64,000 nucleotides of DNA from Bretschneidera sinensis. Lineage: Eukaryota; Streptophyta; Magnoliopsida; Brassicales; Akaniaceae. The translations under genes and the position numbers were made by a program. Shown in pieces: positions 33,093-43,752 of this stretch (its first letter is position 1; each line of letters opens with the position of its first letter). Below the pieces are notes generated by a model, which saw only the letters and a list, made by a program, of their open reading frames with translations, had not been told where the DNA came from and did not search any database. The DNA lies in NCBI GenBank assembly GCA_023935145.1, contig CM043697.1:54414001-54478000 (forward strand), read 5' to 3'.

Positions 33093-34576
33093 AAATGTAC
33101 ATGCAGGAACTGGAAAAATAGAGATGAGAATAAAAGAAAAACAAAATTTAAGAGAGGTTCTTTATACGAGACTCATATAGTCTTTTTAAAATTTTTACTT
33201 TTACAAAAAAATTAATCATTATGATATATCATTTAACATATATTAGTGAAATTTTTAAAATTACAAAAAAATCAAGACATTTTGATAAGTTTTAATATTT
33301 GATCCAAATTCTAATTTTTTCGTATAAAATTTTAAATTATTGATGAAATATTGATTAAATCATACATCCAAGTGAAAATTTGCCTTAAAATTTATACATG
33401 AGTTTTGCTTAAATAGTAAAGTCGAATAGTATCCGTTTTTGATTGATTTGATTTGTAGACTAAAAGTCAAAAAAAAAAAAAAACAAAAAACTATGGGAGG
33501 TTTAAAATTAATTATAGGATGAAATCGTTCTTTTTGGATGAAGGTGCCACGACTGATTGAAAAAGAAAGGAAAAGTGTAAGAAGACCATCGACCAAATCT
33601 GACAAAGAGACAAGTTTAGAATCCTAGCATTTAAGAGGAAAAATAAATAAATAGATGTTGATGTTAATTGCAAGAGAGAAAAAAATGAAAAGTTGTTTTG
33701 GTAATCAATCGTTTTCTTTACTTATTTTAATGTAAGATTTATTTGTAAGGACCTAAAACAAATATGTTTACCAAATTGATGATGTAGCAACATTTGATTT
33801 GTGGATACTATATAGTACAATATCAATGAATCAAATATAAACACTTTATTAAAAATCTTTGAAAAAAAACACCAATTGTGATTTGTGAGTATTGAGCTCT
33901 AGAATGAGTAAATCTGAAGTAGTCTTTACTGTACTTATGTTGGGATCAAAATTTTTGATCATTTTGCATTCTGTACGATGAAAACTTAAGTTTAATCCCA
34001 AACAAGTGTCAATGAGAAAACTCGAATCCAAGCATTTCTAGTGGAGTGTACGAGTTCTTACCACTAAAGCACTTGGTGGCAAAAAAAAAAAAAAACAAAA
34101 AAAACACCAACCAAACCATTTATGATGATATATCTCTCTTTTCTTTTTTCAATATTCCTAAATCCAAATAAGCTCTTTAATTCAGTACATTGAAATGGGT
34201 TTCATCTAGATTTGTGTCCTGTTTCATTGTGCCTGAAATAAATGAATGCCATCCAAGAAATTGTTCTATGTCATGACGTATTTGTTAATGCATGTGAGTA
34301 TTAATTGAATTAGGATACTAAATTTCTAAGCAGGCTTCCTTTTCCCCTTCGTATGACTCATTCCATTATTCTAATCTCTTAGCAACATAGTTCAAGAGTC
34401 TATACACTTGAGCAAACTAAGAATAGAAAAATTCAAGTCATAATGCAATACTTTAAAAACCCTCATATCCTCCAATATAATCTTCATTATTCTCCCCTAA
34501 AAAAAGGAAAAAATCTTCATTAATTAATCAAATTTGTGCTATTTTTGTCACTGATTGCCACCGCTCCCCAAAAACA
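33093..34576. other. Spacer and upstream region of the small peptide gene
   Basis: AT-rich with A runs (33471-33484, 34081-34105) and no coding similarity. The last 200 bp would hold the promoter of the peptide gene; I could not assign a clear TATA box. Confidence 0.4.
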
Positions 34577-34810
34577 ATGAAGTACCCAAAGACGCTTATT
34601 GTAGTAACATTAATTATAGTACTGTTTCTTGTGAGCATGCGACCTCATATTGAAGCTAGCAGAGTTCTTAGAGGAGGAGGAGAAGAAGAATGGATGAAGA
34701 AAGATTATGGTCTCTTAATACGGTCGTTTCTGCAGAGGGGTTGCATCCCTTCAAGAGGACCGAATACTCCCACGTTCACTCCCGGCAAGGGTAGTCCTCC
34801 TTGCCCATGA
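34577..34810 (+). CDS. Small secreted peptide precursor (77 aa), possibly CTNIP/SCREW-like phytocytokine
   Basis: A single-exon frame of 77 residues from ATG 34577 to TGA 34810. Residues 1 to about 27 form a signal peptide: a short basic start, a hydrophobic core (LIVVTLIIVLFLVSM) and small residues before the likely cut (EAS). A charged middle (GGGEEEEWMKKD) leads to LLIRSFLQRGCIPSRGP and a proline/glycine-rich tail ending TPGKGSPPCP with two cysteines. This layout (secretion signal, variable spacer, short conserved C-terminus) is that of plant peptide hormones. The tail recalls CTNIP/SCREW-type peptides, but the usual CT pair before the IPG-like motif is not present. So the class is tentative; that it is a secreted small protein is more secure. 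Confidence 0.6.
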   Translation: MKYPKTLIVVTLIIVLFLVSMRPHIEASRVLRGGGEEEWMKKDYGLLIRSFLQRGCIPSRGPNTPTFTPGKGSPPCP

Positions 34811-35229
34811 ACAACCAAATTAAGGACCTTAATTTGCAGGACATCTAAACATGGTCAAATGGTTCCATTCAGGGCAGTTAATTAGTTATAAATAAAATAC
34901 TTTTTGCAGCAATTTAGCAACATCAAGAATTTCTTTGAATTTGTAATTACTGTCAGGCGGTTTGGTATGGATATCGATCAATTTGCAAATGTTAAAACCC
35001 TATATAGCAAATTAATTTATTTTCGTTAATTAATTAGTCTCAAATAATTGGGAACATATATATGCCCCAATCAAAAGTCGTTTATGGTTATATTATTTGT
35101 TATTTAATTGAATAAAGCATTTTCTGAATACAAGATAAACAGTTAGCAAGAATAATAAAAACATTCCTATGGTTAGTTTTATTTATTTTCTTTCTGTTAT
35201 GGGATATGAATGAAGTTTTTTATTTATTT
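34811..35229. other. 3' flank of the peptide gene
   Basis: AT-rich sequence with possible polyadenylation signals (AATAAA-like at 34890 and 35110). No other gene is seen. Confidence 0.4.
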
Positions 35230-35560
35230 TTAGAATGAGGCAAAAGAGCAGGAAATAAATAAATACCATTTGCAGTCCACATGAGAGGCTTTCTTCAATC
35301 CTTCTTTTGCCATGGTCCTTTGCCCAAACCGTCCTACAAAATGGTCTTTGTTGATAAAGAGGGGTTCATAGGGATTAGCTGAAACACCATCATAGAGGAG
35401 ACCGTTCTTGTGAGTCCAAAACACTGATATTGTGCAACCAATAATGACCACCATTTCACTCTGTAGGTGTCTGTGATGAAAGAATCCATTAGGAAAGTCT
35501 TGGTAGTGTTATGTGTCATTGTTGTTCTCGAAGACAAAGATGATCCAAACCAAACAATCC
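35230..35560 (-). other. Unassigned possible exon fragment
   Basis: On the minus strand one frame reads without stops from about 35520 to 35262 apart from one stop near the start. It includes EMVVIIGCTISVFWTHKNG and EPLFINKDHFVGRFGQRT, and ends DCKW next to a plausible GT donor (ATG|GTATTT at about 35270). Composition is more protein-like than the flanks, but I do not recognise the family. It could be a gene fragment carried by a transposon or a decayed gene. Confidence 0.25.
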
Positions 35561-35964
35561 GAAAAAAATGTTAATAAAAGGACAGGTTATTGAGATCCTC
35601 ATCATATGGATTACAAAAGACACAACATCCTTAATTGGTAGGAGACATGCATATCTCTTTTGAATAGTTCATTTTCCACCAGAAAACTAAGGATATGTGT
35701 GATTTATATATGTCCCTGATGATGGAAAATGTGTAAAAGGAGCTTAGCATCATTTATGTGTGCACTAATGAGGCTTTGACCTATTGGTTAATTTAGAGTT
35801 GTTAAAAAAAATAACCTACCATGTTTTTTTAATTTTTTTATCATGCATTTGACATGACTAGAAAATATAAGGGAGCCCCTAAAAATATAAACATTGACAC
35901 CTTAAAATTGAATTTTCTGCCATACCACAATTTAGATCAATACATGCATATTTTAATTATTTTT
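35561..35964. other. Spacer
   Basis: No coding frame, repeat or RNA gene was recognised. Confidence 0.4.
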
Positions 35965-36130
35965 ATTTGGATACTCTCTATTTGATAATTGAAATTAAGG
36001 TCAAGATTATGATAAGATTGAATGTTACCATACCAAACATAGATTTCGATATTTTTCATTTTATGATGTATCATTCAATCTTACCATAAATTTGATTTCA
36101 CTTCAATTCTCAAATAGAGAAAATCCAAAT
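35965..36130. mobile_element. Short foldback MITE
   Basis: A 166-bp near-complete inverted repeat. The left arm (ATTTGGATACTCTCTATTTG...) mirrors the right arm, which ends CAAATAGAGAAAATCCAAAT. The pairing extends about 60 bp inward to AAGATTGAATG/CATTCAATCTT. No coding capacity. The superfamily cannot be told from the ends. Confidence 0.75.
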
Positions 36131-37589
36131 CCATTTTATACATAAAATGAGGGTATAAAATGAAAAGACAAGAAGATAAAAATGAAGGTACTTCAAAGAA
36201 TGATCCAAAGATTAACAAGTACACAAGTGGTGGAACCTTGAAGCACATGTATTTGGATTAATTGATGACTTCTCTCTCTAAGGCCGATGGATTGCAAGAG
36301 TTGGTTTTCTTGTGCCTTTTACCATTTACCATGTGGCATTTTCTTATTAGCTTGGTAGTTATGTATGTTAGTAGAAGTTATTTCTTTTATTTGTTTGGTA
36401 GACATGTGTACTACATGTGCCATGTTTTTATAGATTAGATAGTTATTTTGAAGTAGTGGGAAGTTTCCTAAACCTCTGTATCCTATATAAACATATTAAT
36501 ATTCAATTAATAAAATATCCACAACTTTTAGCATAAAATTAAATTTGTCTTCCCTGTTATAGGAGTAGCTGTAATGTAACTTAGGAGTAGAAGTAGCTAT
36601 CAGGAACCAGTTGTTAGTACTAAGTATTAGCACTTGTTGGTACAAATTACAATAATCTACTTGAGATAGAAATTAAAAAGACTTAAGAAAATTTAACAGG
36701 CTATGTAGTAATGGAATGAGACACGACACTCGCTCTTTTTAAGGTGATTCAAGCCACTACGAGAGTCACTTCTCGACTAGTGCAATAGACCACTGACTTG
36801 TCACCCATAAGATACAACAACACAATTTTACTACACCGTATAACTCTCTTGATTTTGCACTAAAAAGAGAGCTCAAAGTTCCAAAAAATATACATTTCTT
36901 TGTCGAAAAATAAAAGAAGAACAGAATGAGAATAAAAGCCCGTGTAAGAGTGAAGTGGGTTGAGGTGTGTCGGAAAGACTCTCATGCAAGCCTTATATGT
37001 AGGCTTAGAGGGTTAGGGGTTAGTGGGAATGGAGTTACATATATTTGTGTAACTTAATGTAACTCTCACATATAAAACATTCCCACTAAAAATCTCCATT
37101 CTCCCATATTAAATGCATATTTTATTATTTATTATTTTTATTAAAATATCTAACATTCTCCCATAAATTTTAATAAAAAATAAAATACCATGAAAATAAA
37201 ATTTTCGGGTAAAGATAGATTATTATGCATCATGAAGGTGTGCCCTGCATTGAAGCTTCACTTAATGATTTAGCAATTCCTATTCCAAAACAAGTAGTGG
37301 ACCAAATCTTGAACTATAGTTGCTTAAGAGAGATAAGATATTGCTTCACTCATATACTAGTCTAGGTATCGATATGAGCTTTATTGGCCAGTATGTTACG
37401 ATATCCCAGTTTCATGAGTGATATATAGAACAAACCAAGTTCTCATAGGAAATGACCTAACTTCGATGCTCACATAGGTGAAATCCATCAAGGATGCTCT
37501 TATAATTATAAAACCCCACTCAAAAGAGCTATGATTTTTCATTAAGATTTTAAAACCTCAACCTCTCATTTTATTACATGATAGATACA
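36131..37589 (-). mobile_element. Copia 3' LTR and adjoining internal remnant
   Basis: On the minus strand a polypurine tract (AATTTATGGGAGAA, 37156-37169) is followed by TGTTAGATATTTTAATAAA, the expected start of an LTR at 37155. The LTR would run to roughly 36680; its far end is not defined. The stretch 37170-37589 would be the adjacent internal end, without readable domains. An LTR-like segment with a TATA box (CTATATAAAC, about 36482) also lies at 36320-36540. The Athila-like element then cuts in at 37590. Confidence 0.5.
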
Positions 37590-39034
37590 TGATAACTCTG
37601 AATAAATCATGTTATTATACTGCTTTTAGGCACGCTTTTGGTGTTAATCTTAAGCATTAGAATTATGTTGCATGTGTTTTTAGCAATTTGAGTTTAGTCT
37701 ATCTTATTTTACTAATAAGTTGTTTTAGTTGAATAATCAATGCTAAGTCATGGAAATCTGTTGTGCAGACACTTGCTGGAGCACTGGAGAGCACTGGAAG
37801 ACCAAAATGCGCAAAGGAGACAGAAACTCAAGGCTGCAGCACCAGGATGTTGGCGCTGCAGCGCTGGAAGCTGATAAAAAGAGAGGATTTGGACAGAAAG
37901 TTGGCGCTGCAGTGCTGGGATGTTGAAGCTGCAGCGCCAGACTAGGGTTAGAAATTCGTCCTGAAGTTGCAGCGCTGGGATGTTGGCGCTGCAGCGCTAG
38001 CCCGCGGATTCTGAAAGTTATAAATTGAAACCCTAGCTAAACAAGAGGGAGGAGCGCGGCCGTAGAAGAAAAAACAAAATTTGGAGGAGAGGAGATGCAA
38101 AAGGAGAGTTGGAGACACTCCGGGAGGCTACACATCAAGCTTTTAAATCATTCTTCTCTGATTTTGTATTATTTTTATCTAGCTATGTTGATGTTTTATA
38201 ATATGAACATGGGTTGTTTGAATATTATTATGGAGTAGATATTTTTGTGTTAAGGATAGATGGATCCTAAACCTATATCTTGAGTGCTATTTGGATAAGC
38301 TGAAATTTACTTTGTTTTTCAAAGAGTGTGTTTTATTGTTCTTAATGTTGTTTATTATTTTGATTCCTTCTTGAGGCACAGTGATGTGTCGAATAGAGAA
38401 GCTATGCTTTTATGAATAGTTGAATTAATAAATATGATTTTGGATTGTTAGCTATGCAAAGCCAGGGTAAAACATGCCATGAATGAAATAGGAGTAACCG
38501 AATAGGGATCCTAGGAAGTTCATGTGGTCCGTTTAAACTGTAACCGAATAGGAAGATTTAACTAAAAGGAATTCCATTGAACTTAATACTTCTTAAGTTG
38601 AATCAATCTAGAATAGACCTGGAATATGGATATTTGAAGTTGATGATTCTCGAGATTATGGTTAGACCTGAATAAGGATAACCAATTGATTGGGGATTCT
38701 ACCATCTTGAAAAACATAGTAAGTGAAACTTGTCCATTCAAAACTCTTGTCAATTATGGTTTAGGTGAAGTCGAGTCCTTAGCACGTTAGTTCATAAGAG
38801 TCTTCATTCCAAAATTTGCAAATCTTTCGTTAATTATTAGTGCTTTTGTTTTTTTTTTCTTTAGTTAATTGCTAGTAAACTTTTCTCCTACAATTATTTG
38901 TTTGCTCAAATAACAGCAAGAGTTGAGTTATAATTTCTGTAGTATTTACTCAGTCCTCGTTGGGAACATTATTTACTCATCATTTTATTACTTGAACGAT
39001 TAGTGCACTTGATAGTGTTAATTTCATCGCATCA
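37590..39034 (+). repeat. Athila-like 5' LTR
   Basis: It runs from TGATAACTCTG to ...ATCGCATCA, 1,445 bp. A TATA box (TATAAAT, 38019-38025) follows a GC-rich block (37830-38010) with repeated CTGCAGCGC motifs, including perfect GCGCTGCAGCGC palindromes at 37853-37864 and 37986-37997. Confidence 0.93.
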
Positions 39035-39058
39035 AGTTTTTGGTGCCGTTGCCTGGGA
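39035..39058 (+). promoter_or_regulatory. Primer-binding site of the Athila-like element
   Basis: TTGGTGCCGTTGCCTGGGAC starts just after the LTR. It resembles the TGGCGCCGTTGCCGGGGA site used with tRNA-Asp in this lineage, with a few substitutions. Confidence 0.8.
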
Positions 39059-39158
39059 CTGAAATAAAATATTACATTTATTGTGATTCTATTAGTTAAT
39101 TTGAGAGTTTCTTAAGTTGGTTTTTAAGTCTATTTTGCAGGGTTTTCGTTTCTAGTGC

Positions 39159-40404
39159 ATGACACGTACTAGTGGGAGAATACTTACAGAACTTAATCTA
39201 GAGATTGAGCGCACTTTTCACGCTTTGAGAAGAGCAGCACCAGTAACAGTTAATATAATGACAGAAGGGAACAATGCAGAGGTGCAACGTGCACTGTGGG
39301 ATTATGCTATGCCAAAGATGGATGATGTTGAATCTAGCATCCGACGACCACTTACACAAGCGAACAATTTTGAAATTAAGCCTACCATCATTCAGATGAT
39401 TCAATATTCAGTACAATTTAGGGGCCTATCGCAAGAAGATCCGAATGTTCACTTGGCGAGTTTCCTTGAACTGTGCGACACATTTAAGCATAATGGAGTA
39501 TCGGAGGATGCAATTCGCTTAAGAAATTTTCCATTTTCACTAAGGGATAAAGCAAAAAGCTGGTTGATTTCTTTGCCAGCAGGATCCATAACGACATGGG
39601 CAGAATTGACACAATTTTTTTTAGGGAAATACTTTCCTCCTTCAAAAACTGCAAAGTTACGTAATGAAATTACTATATTTTTGTAGGTCGATAGGGAGTC
39701 ACTCTATGAGGCATGGGAACGTTTTAAAGACCTTTTGAGAAGATGTCCTTCATCATGAGTTGCCCACTTGGATGCAGGTACAAACTTTTTATAACGGTTT
39801 AACTAGTATAACCCGAAACATGATTGATGCAGCTGCAGGTGGCACTATCATGAGAAAAACTCCAGAAGAAGCTATTGAATTGCTAGAAGAGATGGCCATA
39901 AATTTTTATCAATGGCCAGTTGAAAGGTTACCTGTTAATAGAGCCTCAGGATTGCACAATATAGATGCTGTTACAGCTTTAACAGCACAAATGGAGGTTC
40001 TCACCAAGAAGATAGATGGACTTTATCCTACTACACATGTTATATGTGAATTGTGTGGTGGTATTGGCCACCATAGCAGTAACTGCCAGGCAGGTAATCA
40101 ATTTGAATCTAATTCATTTGCTGAACAAGCTAACTTTGTTTCAAATTTTCACAGGCAAAACAATCCATATAGCAATACATATAATCCGGGATGGAAAAAT
40201 CACCCGAACTTGTCTTGGAATCAATGCAATGCGAAACAACCTCCTCCTGAATATCCACCTCAAGAAAAAAAGTCAAACTTGGAGGACATGATGGCCAAAT
40301 TCTTAAATGCAGCAGAAACTAGGTTCCAAAATCAAGAAGCATCCATCAGAAATCTGGAAGTTCAGGTGGGCCAACTAGTAACTATAATTTCTGGACGTGC
40401 ATAA
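39159..40404 (+). pseudogene. Athila/Tat-type gag
   Basis: The first frame (39159-39686) has the retrotransposon Gag core: FLELCDTFKHNGVSEDAIRL, FPFSLRDKAKSWLISLP, TTWAELTQFFLGKYFPPSKT. A TAG stop (39684-39686) and a single extra T near 39749-39751 then break it. The second frame (39760-40404) continues with FYNGLTSITRNMIDAAAGG, EAIELLEEMA and one CCHC knuckle (CELCGGIGHHSSNC, about 40049-40090). A TAA at 40402-40404 ends it, but the frame stays in phase with the protease region downstream, so gag-pro was probably one polyprotein. Confidence 0.9.
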
Positions 40405-41637
40405 GGTTCTCTTCCAAGCAACACAGAAAAAAATCCTAAGGAGGATGTCAATGCCATAACACTAAGGAGTGGCACACAATTGGATGAACCAAAATCTAAA
40501 GAAATCACTAATCAAGAAGGTGAGAAAGAAGAGACCATGCAAGAGGAGAAACTTGTTTCAGAAAAGAATTCTACTGGTAAAGGTTTGATCGATTCTAACT
40601 CTGAAACTAAATATGTGCCACCTCTTCCCTATCCTCAGAAATTTATGAACGAAAAACTAGATAAGCAATTTTCAAAAATTTTAGAGATTTTCAAGAAATT
40701 GCATATTAACATTCCATTTGCAGAGGCTTTATCACAGATGCCTAGTTACACTAAATTTTTGAAGGAAATTTTGTCTAATAAACGGAAGCTTGAGGAACAT
40801 GGAATGGTGATGTTAACTGAAGAGTGCAGCGCTATACTGCAAAACAAGCTACCTCCAAAATTAAAAGATCCAGGGAGTTTTACTATACCCTGCACTTTGG
40901 GAAGTTCATTCTTTGATAAAGCTTTGTGTGACCTTGGTGCAAGTATTAACCTTATGCCTATTTCAATTTTCAGGAAACTTGGATTAGAAGAAGTTAAAAC
41001 AACGATAGTGTCATTGCAATTAGCTGATCAATCTATTAAGAGACCACAGGGAATTATAGAAGATGTACTGGTAAAAGTTGATAAATTTATATTCCCTGTA
41101 GACTTCATTGTTCTCGACCTGGAAGAGGATCGTGAGATACCTCTTATACTTGGACGTCCATTCCTTGCTATAGGGAGAGCCCTAATTGATGTACAACAAG
41201 GGAAATTGACTTTAAGAGTCAATGATGAGCAAGTAGTTTTTGATATGTATAAAATTATGAAATACCTTTATGGCTTATCTACTTATTTTTGTTTTCAAGT
41301 GTATATTATTGATAACCTCATTGAGGAGTTTCAGGAGAAAACATTAAATAAAGATACTTCGGAGAGATGCATCATGGAATCAGGAACTACTACCACTGAA
41401 GAACTTGTCATCCAAGAAGAAGCAAGGAACTTGGAGTCTAAAATGGGAAAAGAAGTGCTAGAAGAACAAATAAAAATAACTGAATTGAAAACTTTACTTG
41501 CTCATTTGAAATATACTTATCTAGAGAAAAATATTTTCCCTGCTATAATATATTCTTCGTTGACAGGTAAAATGGAGGAACGGTTGTTGGAAGTCCTAAG
41601 AAGGCACATATTTTCGGGAAAGCTGAAATGTCGGTAG
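40405..41637 (+). pseudogene. Athila/Tat-type aspartic protease region joined to the integrase tail
   Basis: After an acidic linker, the frame carries the retropepsin motif LCDLGASINLMP (DLGA in place of the common DTGA, usual in this lineage), then IPLILGRPFLAIGRALIDV. It ends with KMEERLLEVLRRH, which in complete elements leads into RT. Here it passes directly into IFSGKLKCR, the start of the integrase C-terminal segment. The TAG at 41635-41637 sits where a tryptophan (TGG) is usual. Confidence 0.88.
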
Positions 41638-41802
41638 ACTGGACCATACACCGTGATAAGTGTATCATCTTTTGGTGCCGTTGAATTACGACACGAGAAA
41701 AACAAAGAGACGTTCAAGGTCAACGGGCATAGATTGAAGCACTACATCATGTGGACGTTTGACCCTCAATCGTCCACAACCATTCTCCAAGAGCCATAAA
41801 TC
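41598..41802 (+). pseudogene. Integrase C-terminal remnant
   Basis: In the same frame, past the TAG, the sequence reads TGPYTVISVSSFGAVEL, then TFKVNGHRLKHYI and stops at TAA. This is the conserved GPF...V...GAVE...F.VNG.RLKHY tail of Athila/Tat integrase. Its direct contact with the protease-RT junction marks the deletion point at about 41595-41605. Confidence 0.85.
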
Positions 41803-43752
41803 AGAAAGTCAAGCTAAAGACTATAAATTAGAACTAACATTTTGTTTTTTTTTATTCTTCTTTCCTTTTGAAGTTATTTTGTGTGTTTAAATTTTTTTGT
41901 GTTGTTTAGTTTATCTGTTAATTCAATTTTTATGGCTTTAAATGTGTTCTTCTTGGTTTATTTTCAGGATTACTTGGAGTCAGGACAAAGATTCCATGCT
42001 GCAGCCTCACACTTTGGGCGCTGCAGTGCCAGGTCCTGCCCTCACACGCTGATACTACTCTTACACGCTGATCTATCCAGAGATTCAGCACTGCAGCGCT
42101 GGGAAGTTGGCGCTGCAGCGCCAGGTCGCACACTAAAATTTTAAATAAACAGAGTTGTCATTGTTAGGTCAATTCAATTTCTGATTTCCAACACCTCTCT
42201 CTCTCCAAATCACTAAAATTCAACCTTCTTCCCTCATCGCACCACCATTTCACGGTCTTAGCAGTGATCCGGAGGATGAGGACATTGACAAGGACGATTG
42301 ATTCGGCCTCCGACTAATCAGGGGAGTTCCCTTCTCTTACTTTATAATTCAAATTTTATACATTGTGGACAATATATCATTTAAGTTTGGGGGTGGGAAC
42401 TTTATCTGAGTGTTTGTTTTATCTGAGTGTTTTCTGTTGTTTGATTTTGATTTTGCCAATGATGAGAAATAGATTGACTTGATTATAGCCATTGAAAATT
42501 TGAAAAATGTTGTGTTTGTCTGTGTGCTTGAATTTGTTGTTGGATTTATTTTACATCGAACTCTTTGAACACAAGGAGCATTTACACCTAAGCACTTTGT
42601 TGTCTTGCTGTTTCGGAGAATGTTTATGTGAGCAGTGTAGTTCTTGTGATCTCTTAGACTCTAGAACTTGTTTGAAGACCACTCGAGGCGAAATCCTAGG
42701 TAGTACTATACTAAAGAAAGGATCCAGGCCATGTTTGGAAAGTTTAAGCCTTTCTAGCCAACCCTTGATATATGATTATCCTTAGTTTTCCCCTTTTGAG
42801 CTTGGATATCTATTGTTTTGTCACCCTATCATCTAACTTATTTCTTTTTCAAAGAAAAAAAAAACATAAAAAAAAATTGCTACAACTTTACCTTTCACCT
42901 GTAAGCACATCGATTAATGAATGGACTATTCTCTTAAATGGTGGTAGAGGATTGAGCAAGAGAAAGCGGTCTTCGACTTGGCTATGTTAAGTACAAAATA
43001 TTTTCCATCGAGAGTGACCAAGAGAAACATCGAAGTTAAAAAGTGTATCACACGAACTATTTGATCAAGTTGTATTCTGCCTATCACAGGTAGCTGGCAA
43101 AGCCGTGTTTGATCGTCTGTACATGCTATGTTATGGTTTCATTAATGCACATGGAAATAAAGACTGGTGCTACTATAGTACAAGCATATGAAAAAAAAAA
43201 AGAGAAGAAGAAAAGAAGAAGAAGATGTGACAACAACAAAAGTATTGGAAGTATTCTGTGATAACTGAGGGAAAGTTTGAAATAAAATTGTTATTGGTTG
43301 ATGTGCTTAAAGTGATGTGAGCCTCAAATTAATATTTTACCATACCTTAACCTTAGCCAAAATTATAACCTGAATACAGTCCTGGTGATCTCGGGTATTG
43401 TCATGGCCTACATTAGTGAAAAGTGGTGTGAATTGCAAGCTTATGGAATTTGAAAGATTGGCATTATCCTACCTACTTGCATAAACCAATTAGAGTGGCG
43501 AAACGATTAAGTTTATAAAGGTGCTACACACACACACGTTTGAAGAATTTGATGTAAGATAAAGCTGGCAATAAATTTGAAATTCTAGACATTAGCAGCA
43601 TTTGAAAAGTTTTCATGCGTTATAATCTATATACAATCTTTGAGGCATGTTATATCAAATCTAATCAAACCATCTCTCACTCTTAGGTTGTGTGTGCATA
43701 GAATTTTGTTCTAGTTTGCTCGAGGACTAGCAAAAACATAAGTTTGGGGGTG
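41803..43752 (+). other. Non-coding 3' internal region and polypurine tract of the Athila-like element
   Basis: No ORF with similarity. It holds a second block of CTGCAG-type motifs (41985-42125), including the perfect 14-bp palindrome GGCGCTGCAGCGCC at 42109-42122. A polypurine-like AAGTTTGGGGGTGGGAA lies near 42385 and the true polypurine tract is at 43740-43752. A purine-rich A/G tract occurs at 43191-43227. Confidence 0.75.
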
